Position numbers and translations under genes: made by a program
Shown: positions 24,801-37,212 of the stretch, in pieces
Layout: every line of letters begins with the position of its first letter
Numbering within the stretch: position 1 is the stretch's first letter
Notes under the pieces: model-generated
Told to the model about the DNA's origin: nothing
Seen by the model: only the letters and a program-made list of their open reading frames with translations
Databases searched by the model: none
Assembly (NCBI RefSeq): GCF_031755915.1
Contig: NC_083384.1
Coordinates: forward strand, 32,097,001 to 32,161,000
Length of the DNA: 64,000 nt
Reading direction: 5' to 3'
DNA from: Ziziphus jujuba
Taxonomy: Eukaryota; Streptophyta; Magnoliopsida; Rosales; Rhamnaceae

Positions 24801-27800
24801 GTTTCCTTAAAATTTTTCACTTTTCACTGATGTCTTGGTACCTGCTTATTTACAGGAAATTCGAAGCTACTTTACTTACGTGTTTATTATTCGATCCATA
24901 TTTAAAGGTATTTTTAGCTGTCTGTCAAAGGATTTTTCTTCAATAGTATATCTATGTAACAAATACTCATTGTTGTATCTAGGCACGGATTGCATCTGCC
25001 TCAACTTTGGTTGTCATGTTGGATGGCCCTTCTTCTGTTTTTCTGCAAGTAGCAGAATACAAAGAATCTTCTAAATGCGGATCTTTCACAGCACTTTCAA
25101 TTTCCCTAGGACATATACTGATGCAGCTACATACAGGTTTGAAAGGCACTGCTACCAATTCATTTTGTCTGTTTCAATGAACATGTGTTTATTTTCCTGT
25201 GTGTTTTGTTTTCTTTTCTCCTGATGCGTGTTGTGTAGGTATTCTTTACTTAATTCGGCACGAAACTCATGGCAAATTGCTGGCATCCTTGTTCAAGATT
25301 CTCATGCTTTTGATATCAACTACACCGTATGAATCTCCCCTTTTTCTGAATCTCTTTATATTCTTTCTATGTTAGAATATGTTTCCTATCTCTTGTTGCT
25401 ATTTATATTGCTCATAATCTCAACTTCATTGATTTTGTTATTGTTAAGTCAAAATCAGTTTTAGTGCTTTAACTGTTAGAAACTGAATCCAACAGTATCT
25501 GTTAAGTCAAACAGATCATATACTTATGACTCTTCCTCCTCACTTGTGGCTGTAGGCTCCTTTAATAACCAGAAAACAAAGTAACCCTTATGCATGACGG
25601 GATGTGTTTCCAATTGTATATATTATTCCAAACTCTCTACATGATAATGAATAAGTTAAGGTCCATGACTCCTGATAATAGTCCTTTCCAACACTTGCAT
25701 TTAATATCAAAATGCCCTTGAATTAATAAATGTAAATTTTGTTCTAATGCCAATGTGAATGAAGATACTACTTCCCATAATAAACTGCAATCTCTTGTTT
25801 CTGAAACAAATTCTGGCACTATAAACCTAGATTTTGTTTTCTGAAAGAATAATTGTTTTTTAGTCCGAGTTGATGAGTGATGCATCAATGGCTTCTTGTG
25901 GATACCTCTCAGTTTGCAAATTGGCATGTAATGATATTGGAAGCCAGTGATGACATATTTTTGTTCACCAGTGTATGCTTTCAATGATGGCTTATTCATT
26001 GACTGTCCAGGACTTTGATGCTGGATATTCCTGCTTTTGTTTGTTCTGCTTCCATCTTTTGAGAAAATGCTGTTTGTAATTTTGTAATGTTCTGCAGATA
26101 TTCAAGAATGCCTACAGAACTATTGCCAACTGTTATTACATGTCTACAAGAAAAGATTGAAGAAGGTTTTCCTTTCAAAAGCGATCAGACTGGTTTGCTG
26201 GTAGTTATTTGTGTTTTTTTTATTTATTTTTTATTTTTTTTATTTATATAAATTCATATATAATGTCAGTCCTATTAGATTTTTCTTACCTGTGATGCCC
26301 ATATAATATTTTACGACAATCAATAGGCCGCTTCAATTGGTTGCTTAACAGTAGCTTTCACTACTTCGCCTTCCTCACTCCAAATTAAAGAAATGCTCCA
26401 GAAAGATGTATCTATAGGTGAGCTTTGTTCTCATAGCATAAGTTTTAAGGGTGATCATATTTCTAAGTAATTGTTGCAATTGTTGCACTACATTATTTCT
26501 ATATTCTGGTTATCAGCATGTCAGATTGGTTTTACACCCTTTATTTCCCCCCTTTGGTAGTACAACAAAGTAGGTTATATTTTCTTGTGGTTGGGCATCT
26601 TTATTTCTACGTATTTAATCTGTAAAACAAATTAAATGTGATCGCACTATTAATCATACTCTTTAGATACTTTATTTATTTACATCCATAAAGAGTGGTG
26701 CAGAACAAAATTATTTCTTTTATTTCATGAAAGGCAGTGGACACATCATATTAAGCTTATCTCAGGAATTGAATCGTTTGAAGAAACATTAACTAGATCT
26801 GGAAAAATCCATTTGTGCTCGATAAAGTGCATGTTGAAGACCTGAAGAAGATTGAAGACATGAAGTCTTGCTTTCTTTGAAGAGGTTGATAACTAGGATG
26901 ACTAAGTTAGATTGAGTTGGTTAAGTTTTCCATATAACGAAGGTTCATTTGTGTGCATGTTAAAGCCTCGAAAAGATTGAAGACATGAAGATGTTTATTT
27001 TATTTTATTTTTTTAACAGCTTGAAGTCTAGGTTGAATAGGTTAAATTGAGTTAGTTGATCCATCAAACCTAGTTTAGGATAGACTGGATGGTATTGGAT
27101 GTTATAGCATAGAAAAACATAGAATGTGCTTAAGGTTTTAGATTGTCCTAAAAAAACCTAGGTTTGTGTAGGTTTTGTAGCGTTCTGAAAATGGTTAATT
27201 TTGGTGCATATTGAAGACTTCTAGAAGTTTGAAGACATGGAAACTTGCATTTCTTAAAGAGCTTCTAGATTAGGTTGAATAGATTGAGTTAGTTAAGTCT
27301 GTCAAACCTAGTTTAGTGTAGTATTGGATGTTATAGCATACAAAAACATAGAATAGGCAAGGTTTTAGGTTGTCCTTAGAAAACCTAGGTGGGGTGAGTC
27401 TCTTTTTTTTCAAAAAACTAAGGTTTTAGGTGCATATTTTAGACCTCAAGAGGATTGAAGATATGGTGATCAAGTCAAAAGAGATGAAAACTTACTTCAA
27501 AAATGAAGATTTTGAAGGTCAAAGACTAGGTTGAATAGGTTAGGTTGAGTTATATTAAGTATTGAACTAGTGGTGGCTGGATGTTTCTTTGCATGATTTT
27601 CTTGTTTGGATATGTAACCATTTTTTTAATATTGTTTTTCATCTAGTTGAAGGAGGAAACTGGTTTGATGCATTTTTCCAGGTGTTCTTGAGACCGAAAA
27701 GAAGTCGGGTGTTCCTTTTACTTTGTTTAAGTACGCTGAACAAGTATACAACCCTGCAGTATGCTTTGAGGCTCTTCAGGTATGATTGTGGGAGCTAAAA

Positions 27801-30800
27801 TTTAGTTGATTTCACTAATAAAGTTTCACTTCAATTATTTGCATTTATGTCATCGCTTGTTGCGTTCTTGTAATCTTGTTCTATATTCTTTGGATTTAGT
27901 TTCATTTTTAAAACTCCTAAATGTTTTTCTTGCCTCTTACTTGGCTTTCTTATTTTCTGCATTTGGCTTTTGCTATAAAATCATTTGTTCCTGAGTGTGC
28001 TTTGAGGTCCTCGTGATACTGTCGATGTGTTTCCATCTTAGTAAAGCTGTTTGTGTGCTTTATTTAGAGTGCTTGGTGCAGAAAAAAGGTTTTTTTCTAT
28101 TTATGAGATAAGATCAGCAAGATGGAAAAATTCTTCATTTAGAACCTAAGTGTGATGGACTCACTGTTTACAATTTATTATTGTTTGGATACATTTCGAG
28201 TAGGTTGAGTTACAAGAGCTATCAGTCCGTGTGAAATGAAACAGGTGCAAATGGTGTGTCCTAAAGCTGCTGCTTGTGTTACTGAACTATGATTAGTTAT
28301 GTTAAGGTTTTGTTGAAATAGTTTGTGGCTGACTCATAGTGCATGTAGATATTATAATTCAGAATAGAGATAAGAGAAGAGATCGGATAGGATCTCAGAG
28401 ATTATGCTTGCTTTAAATTTCCAAGAAAGAGGTGCCTTGGGGTTTTTAGCACACGGGCGGGGGAAGTACTGAGCATTGAAAGTAAAAGAATCAGATCAGA
28501 ATAAAATTGTTGTAGAAAGGCAGACTCGAACAACAAAGAATATGGAAGAAAATAAAGGGTTTATTCATAAGAATCAATATGCAGATTACAAGAACAACAG
28601 ATCAGATATTCAAGAGGTTCAGATGGAAAGAAAGTATGAGAAGGAAAATCAACACTCAGTCAGGGGTATGTCAAGGAATGGTTGAACAGCTGTATTAGTA
28701 GTCATGAGAGATATGAGAGGTGACTCATGGAATAATATTCAGATGGGTGTGAGGAAATTGGTAAAAGAGTGAAGCACTCTGTTATCTTTTCAGCTTGATC
28801 AAGCTTTATGGTGGTGCAAAGAGTCTGAAGGAGCAAGAAATGTTTAGTCTAACTCCAATGGCAAACACTTTTCTGGTGCTTTTTTAGTCATGGTGGAAAG
28901 ATGAAAGTGTATATTACATATTATTGATGTAAAGATTAAATATCTTAATAGTTGGACTGCTTTAGGAGGTTTGCCTTTAAATTTATGGTCAATCAAAACC
29001 TTGAAAAGTATTGGAGAGAGTTGTGGAGGCCTTTTGGAAGTAGCTAGAAATATAAAAAAAAAAACAGAGTAATCTTGCAATGGCTAAGGATTAAAGTTAG
29101 ACGCTCTTTGATGGTTTTTATTCCTGCAAGAATCTTGTTTGAAGGCGTTGAAACCAATCTCTAGTCTTTGTATGGTCCATCAGAAAGACAATTTTATGGT
29201 TGGTTGAATAGAAAAAAGTAAAGATGGTGGAATCATGGAGGATGGTAGATCAAAAGTCATGAGATAGGTTATGATGGTAGGAGATGATGATATAGAAATT
29301 GAAGGAAATCATGCTGGGAGGATTGGCACACTTGAGCCAATGATAGATCAAAAGTCTCGAAGATCGTTCATCTGGAAGTCGAAGGGTTGAGGGGCATTCC
29401 AGATGGAAAAAAGTAGATGAAGGAACAAGTCCTCAGAATTCCTTCGCTTAAATTGCATATGCCAATCAAAATCCACAGGATTTCTTCAAGGTTTACAGAT
29501 TTACGAGTCCAAAGCTCAACTTGAATTTGTTAGCAAGAACACTAACGAAATATCACTTTTTCAGTTTTGAAGCTAGGGTTTGGGATGTTCTTGAAAGAAG
29601 CATTATAAAAACACTTAGAGAAAACTTGTGAGAGAGGGAAGAAGAGTTAGGAGCCTTTCAGATGCGGGTGTATTTTTAATCCCCTATGCTTCATATCTGC
29701 GCAATGGTTTTTTTTTTTTTTTTTTTTTTTTTTCGCGGAAAAAATAACTATTGTATCTAACTGCAGGTCAACCAGGGTAGGCCTGATTGACCATGTTGAC
29801 CTGCACCTCTGCAAATTTAGTTCCTGTTTGCTACACATTCTTTCCTACATGATCTTGGGCCAACCCTATTTTAAAGGGCCTTCTATGGGGCTTCTTGATT
29901 GTCTTAGCCTTTTCCAAGTTTCCCTAATGTTCCTTGTAGTCTATCTTTGTGAGTTTTTGAAAACAAGATAGGCTAAGCAAAACCTTTCTAGAAAGTTGCC
30001 AACCTAATTTTGCACTTAAATGGTTTTGTTGATTTTTAGACGCTTTTATATCCCTAAGACAATTTTTATGCATTTTTTTGTGCAGGCACTCAGAGCTATG
30101 TCACATAATTACCCAAGCATAATGTTTTCCTGTTGGGAAAATGTTTCAAGCATAGTTTATGGTCTTATGAGAACTCCTGAAGTTCTTACCAGACCTCAGA
30201 AGGGGCATATGGAAAACACTGTGGGACTTATTGGAGAAAAACTCATTACAGCTGGTATAAAGGTAAAATATTGTTATCCTTCTTTTAGTTCTTCTTGCTG
30301 TGGAAAAGTAAATTTTTATAATCTATTTTGTGTAAGATGTTTTTGCTTGCATCTGAAAGTGAGATGAAGTGTTCAAGTGTGGTAGTACATCATATCATTT
30401 TATTATTAGTTCCACAATTCTAAATCATATGTGTTGGTTCTTTGAATTACCATTTTGAAGTCATCGTTTCTTTCTAAAGACCTTTCCGGTGACTCGAAAT
30501 TGGTGGGTACAGAGAAAGACACCAATGGAGGACACTGTAGGTTGATGGAGAGTTCACCAACCTTCTTTGCCTTATGTTAAAATGCATCTTTCTGTGTCAT
30601 GAACTAGAGATTGATGGTGCATTAATGCAAGTAGTTGTTCTGCCTTTTAAACTTATAAGTTTTTTGTCTGTTTAACTTGAAGTCAACAACTGTAATCCCT
30701 TTTGGTTATTCTGTACCTCATCATCATATTTAGTTTCTTGTGTTTGCGACTGCAATTTGCTTGTGTGGTGGTTGAAGTACTTTAAAAGCTTCATATATAT

Positions 30801-33800
30801 AAATGCATTAATTATATTTGCCACTTCCTATATTTTAACCTTTAAGCTCCTGCTTCTTTTATTATTGTCTGACACTGTACCATGGTTGTATCGTACAATA
30901 CATGATACGTAATGTATGAGAATGTCATCTCAATAGTATTTTGATACGTACTGTTAGGTGTGTTAAGAATTTCATTGTATCCACCGATACAAAAAAACGT
31001 ATCAACCAATACTTCTGATACATCGATTCACTGATATGCACACAATAAAAAAAAATGAAAAATTTTCAGAGAAAGAAAGCAGCTCATCTTTGCCAAGGAA
31101 GAATAAATAAAAAAAAAAAGAAAAAAAAAGTCTTAGGAAAAGAAACAACGCTTTGACTTCGTATTTGTGTGTTTTTCTTTTATTCAGTTGATATAAATGT
31201 TTTCTGTTTGCAGTTTGTGTTGCAATAGGAGTCTGAGATATGCCTGTTCTCCACTTGCAATTGGTGTGCATAGAAGTCTGTTATAGTGGGTCACTGTATA
31301 ACATATTTCTATTTTCTAAAATAGCAAATAAAGACAATAATTTAAACTGCATAGTATTCCTCTTAATGTATCCTTTTTTATCCCCAATTACAATTATTAT
31401 TTATTATAAACATTTATACTAACAGTTCTATGACTATACTATCACATCTCCACTAACTTTTTTTTTTTTCTTTTTTTCTTTTTTTCTTTTTTTCTTTTCA
31501 CTCTGTTTTTCATCTTCATGAAAGATTTTGTGGAACAATGGAGACATATATTTACTATGTTTTTCATCTTATGATAGATATATGTGGAATAGTAAGTATA
31601 TATATATATATATATAAAATTATATGAGCATATCTTACACGATATGTTACGATACACAATACACGTTTTAGACAAAATGATACATGATACGATACAGATG
31701 TTGACAACCATGCACTGTACAATCTTGTTGACATTTACAATGCCGTCAATAATATAAAGATTACAAATATATGGGAGCACAGTCATTATTCATTATATAA
31801 ATATGGTCAAGGGCCTGAGTGATTATTGAATAATCATGTACTGTTCACTTCCAAAAATCATGTACTGTTCACTTCCATGGCTGTTGCATTTAGTTATTGT
31901 TAATTGGAGAGTGAGAGCTTGAACAAAAAAAAAAGGAAAAAGAAAGGGTATATGAAGTGTAGGCTTGTTGATAGATTCAAATGCCATACTTCAGAAATTT
32001 GCTTCAGCTCCCTTCTCACTGTTGCTTTAAGGTTCCAGAAAATATCTTTATGCTTTGGAATGTTTGTTTATATCTTTTACACAATAATTGTATCCTCACA
32101 TTCTCCCTTTATTGCGTGGTTAAATTTGTTCAATTGGCATTTAGATGATCTTCGGAAATACATACAATGTCCAGTTCCAGAAATATGATTCTCATTTTAA
32201 CTATGCTAAAAAAAATGGTAATCACTCTTCGAAGTATTCTCTTGAATATGATTGTGTGGTGTTTTTGAAACCTGACATAGGCAACATAGATGGAAACAGA
32301 CACAGACACACACTTGCAAGATCTCTCACCCTCCTTCACTCTTTCGCTCTGTGACATGCTGACCTTTTTGTTGGTTTAATTTAATTACTGTCTTAATTTT
32401 ATCTTATATCAGGTCCTGGACGAATGCCTTCGGGCATTATCTGGATTTAAAGGAACTGAGGATCATCCAGATGATAAATTACTGTACACTCCATTTACTT
32501 CTGATTGTATAAGGATGAAGAAAGTTTCATCAGCTCCATTGTATGAACTGGATAGCTTGGAAGATGTTAAAGATGAATATAATTCATGTGAGTCAGGAAT
32601 TTTGCAGTGGTGTGAGGCAATTGAGAAACATATGCCTTTGGTTCTGCAACATACTTCAGCAATGGTTGGTTAACTGATGCGTTAAGTTTTATTGGTATAA
32701 CTGATTATAAAAGAATAAAAAGATAACCTAATAATTACATTTATTGCTAGCTATTTTTGAACTTTTTCTATTTATCTAGGTGTGTGTGTCAAGAAAGTTG
32801 GTGAAGGAGGTCTATATGTTTGTAGCTTAATTGTGATGCAAAGCAAGTTTTAGATGGAGCAGAAGATCATACTATACTCGTATCCATTATTAAAATTTCT
32901 ATGTTCTGAATAACATAATGCTTGTACATTTAAATTAACTTTGGATGCTAACTTTTCCTGTCAGGATTAGGTCCTTCAACATAAAAGGGATATAATTAAA
33001 TGGTAGCATTAGAATGACCGACTTTATTGAATATCACTTAAATGTCTAGAGCTCTAAAACATCAATATGATTTATAAGTATAATTTTATATGGTATTATT
33101 GTGAATTTATGATATCCCATGCATATATGAATACCTATAGCTATATAACTACTACTCAGCAACGAGAATAAACTATTCAAGTATCTAAACTCATCATCAT
33201 TTATGCAGGTTTGTTGTGTAATTCCATAGATGCCATGCATAAAGGAACACCTATAACTTTACAATTAGTTCTAGTTGCTTGAATATAGAAAGCAACTGAT
33301 ATAGTGATGATGAAAAATGATATTTATGTGAATGGTACCGTACACCACTAGGACAAATCTCAAATGATATTTTTATTTACATGCAATGTGAAGTCTTTAT
33401 ACAAACTCGATAGAATATGTGTTGCCTTTATCTGGAACTATCTATTTTGATAGTTACAGATCAATGGTTGGCCAGTGATTGATCCCTCAATTCACCATAA
33501 TGTGAAGTGCCAACAAATTTTAGATGCATCACAACTTTTCATATTGTATAGTAGGCTATTTAGTTATGATTGGCCAACTAGAACTCCCTTTAGACAACTC
33601 CATTATAGCCCGATAATAGAGATCTGATCATCCTCAATTTATTCAAAATTACCTAAAATCTAGCTGATTTCTTGTTGTTCCAATATATTTCTATCTGAAC
33701 ATCACGCCCTTTTCCTATAAGGTGAGAGCTGCATCATTTACATGTTTTGCGGGTATCACTTCCTCTGTATTCTTCTGTCTGATGAAGGAGAAACAGGAGT

Positions 33801-36800
33801 TCATTATTTCTTCTTTGGTAAGTTTTGCTGTAACCTGTACTGGTTCTCAGTTTGACTTATTTTGTTTTGGTGCATAGCACTAAAAGTTCTATTGTTTTAA
33901 TAGATTAGTTTATGCCTTATAAAACATTTGTAGATCTATGCTGCTGAATACGATGAGGTTCCTTCAGTTAAGTCAGCTTCTTGTCGAGCCATTGGAGTCA
34001 TTTCATGTTTTCCTGAAGTTTGTAAGAGGTGATTCAGAATTCATTGAATGCTTTAAATTTATGCTGAAATCTTGGACAGAAAATTTACTCAAATCTTAAA
34101 CCATATAGTGCAGAGATCGTTGACAAGTTCATCCATGCAGTGGATATTAACACAAGTGACCCCTCAGTCTCGGTATTTCTTTTTAGTTTTTCTGTCTTGC
34201 GTACACAATTTTATTTTATTTTTCAATCTTCTTCTTGTTGCCTATAAGTAATTTATTCCAGGTGCGCATAACTGCTTCATGGGCTTTGGCAAACATATGC
34301 GACTCTATCCATCATTGTATTAATTATTTGGCGTTGAAAGGGTCTAGTGGTGAGCTGATAGTTAGAAGAGGATGTTATTTTTTGGTTTGAATTTATTAAA
34401 TTAAAACATATTTTTCAAATTGTTGGTGATACCAATACTTTTGTGTAGAGTATAATGCAGCCTCTCGGTCAGTGACATTATTAGCCGAGTGTGCTTTGCG
34501 CCTATCGAAGGATGGAGACAAGGTAAACATCTTTATTGGCTATATTGTTGATTAATTGCTGTTTTCCTTTTGTCCTATTTGCTCCTTTTACTTCATACCT
34601 AATTCTCTTGGATTATAATGGAGGATTCCTTCCCCCTTTTCTCCCTCACAATGCTTGAATTTGGTTTGGTTAGCTGGGGAAGCTTTTTATTACCACTGCA
34701 CTGGACAATCAATAAGAACAGAGAAACAATCCTGATTTTTTTAATAAAAAATGTTGCTTTTCTAATTGTCATATCTTCCTATTTTTGGACTGCATGTGTA
34801 AATTTCTTGTTGAAATTGAATTTGGTTTTAGTATTAACTAATAGTACAGGCTTTGAAAACCTTAATTTTGTATCTCCCCTACTTTTTGGTATTGCATGGC
34901 GGACCTAACCAAGTGAAGAAATTGAGTGCAATTACCTGTATATGAGGAGAAAATATTCTCGGTTTGTATGGTTGAATGCAAATATGAGGCTCATTGCCAA
35001 GAAGTTGCATGTCAAGCAGGACTACAGAGATGGCAAGTATGATGTAACTTATAAGCTAGAAATCAGATAAAAGTACAACAATATTAAGGAGATAATGCTA
35101 CATTGACTGGATTTGTGAGAACAGAAAAGTAATCCAGGAAGTACATGGAATATTTACACTTGGATGTCATTGCTAATGTTTGTTTGAGGGCCAATAAAAG
35201 TATCCTATTACGTGGTGATAGAGTATCCTTTTCTTTTCTTTTCTAAATCTCAGTTAACTCTCATTTTTAAACTGTCTTATATGAGTTTAACCTTAAAAAC
35301 ATAAGGGAAGTTCTGAAAAAAGAGAGGCTGACGAGTTAGTATTTTGCTTGGATGGACATCGATCCATGTTTGATTTTCTTAGTGTAGGAGAGATGAGATA
35401 GAAATATTTTATGGTATAGAGGACACAGTTTAGGCATAGTTCAAGTGTCTAATTTTGATTTCTGATTTTGCATCCTGAAAACTTGCTTTGGCATGATCAA
35501 CAGTCGGCAATAAACACATATAAACAGTGGATGCATCTCAATTTGATTTCAGATCACCTTATTCTTATATGATCCATTATCAGAACATCTTATTGTTACC
35601 AGTAGCATCTCCATTTCCTCTAGTATCATTCTTCTCTTTAGTTGAGGTGTCTTCATCAGGTTGGTTGTTTTTAAGTTTTGGTCACCAAAAGATACTATAA
35701 GGGCCCATCTGGGAGTGATTCTTAGGAATCACTTGAAGTGATTTTTGAAAAATCACACAACTGGTGCTTCTTCTAGAATCAATAAATTGGTGATTTTCCA
35801 AAAACAAAATCACTAGAAATTGATTTCATATTTTGTTGCCAAACACTTTTTGAAGCACTTTTTATCTTTTTGGGAGTGCTTTTAACCATTTTAGAATCAC
35901 TCCCTAATGAGCACTAAGTTGGAAAGAATTTTCTTGTGTTTCCTAAAGTGATTATAAACTCAACTTTGAAAGTCACTTCCTTTTTGTTATCATTAGATAA
36001 AATCAAATGCTGTGAGAGCACTTGGGAATCTTTCAAGATTTATGAAATTTACAACTCCATCCGGTATTGATGACACGATGCTGGATGATACTGGCTTATC
36101 TCTAAAGAAAAAAAGCATTGGGGAGTTTCCATCAACTGGTGATTGGAAAGGCAGACATGTATATGCATCAAATTTTCATCATCCATCTTCTTTGGGTGAT
36201 GCATGTTGGCTTGACAAAACAGTGCGGGCATTTATCTCCTGTGTTACAACAGGAAATGTTAAGGTATAATACTCCTAATCTTAAATTCTAAAGAAATAAT
36301 TTTAATTAGAAAAATGAGTAGTTCATGCTTCCTTGCTGTTGTTGTTATTAGTATTATTATCATTATATTTTTTTGTGCTTTGTCATCAGTTTAATTGAGA
36401 TGTTGACAGGTGCAATGGAATGTCTGTCATGCACTGAGCAACCTATTTCTAAATGAGACATTAAGACTGCAAGATATGGATTGGTACGATATTTGCAAAT
36501 CTTATATGCTTGTATGATTAAATTGCCACTTGTTTGTCTATTTAATTTTAATTTATTTTCAGCATTTTGATGTATGCTGCCAAACTGATGGAAACTGTAT
36601 GGCCAATGAAAATTTATTTCTGTTATAGTACATGGTTGTGTAGTTCTCCAAAATGTTTATGTAATAGATAGTATTTCTGTTTTTATGTTTGGATCCAACC
36701 CAATAATGTATAAATACGACAAACAATAAATGGTTTTTTCCTTGTCTTTAATGTCACCTTTTTATTTGTAACTACGTTCCTTGATCTGAACCTAATCATC

Positions 36801-37177
36801 ACTTCTTTCTTCACTAACATTTGATCTTATCTGCTGAAAACTTCCCGAGTCTCAATTGTCTGTTTATCTTTTTATTTTTTATTTTTTTATTTTTATGTGC
36901 TTCTCACCCTCCATGTGGTTGCCTTAAATTGGGATTCCCAATTCTATTTTGGATGGCCTACATTTCATGATAAATTGTGATATCGATGATTGTATCATTC
37001 ATATAATACATAAAGGATTTTTTCTATAAAACATGGTTGTCTATGGGCGCTGAATAAATTTACATGCATACATGCCTGTCTTTTTAAGGATACGTGTGTA
37101 AATTTTTAGGTGCACAAATTATGGAGTGAGACAGACGTTTTTTGTAACATTACCAAATACATATGTATATATTTGTT

Positions 37178-37212
<35 letters not shown>

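Noticed and set aside
29647..29838. 63-codon minus frame with a polylysine run
   Set aside because: It is produced by the poly-T tract in intron 14.
34109..34120. Alternative acceptor GTGCAG at about 34113 for exon 19
   Set aside because: Using it puts a stop in frame almost at once. The ATATAG acceptor at 34107-34108 keeps phase and gives the expected AEIVDKF segment.
36012..36269. Stand-alone 85-codon gene
   Set aside because: It is the body of exon 22 of the HEATR6-type gene; exon and intron signals fit on both sides.
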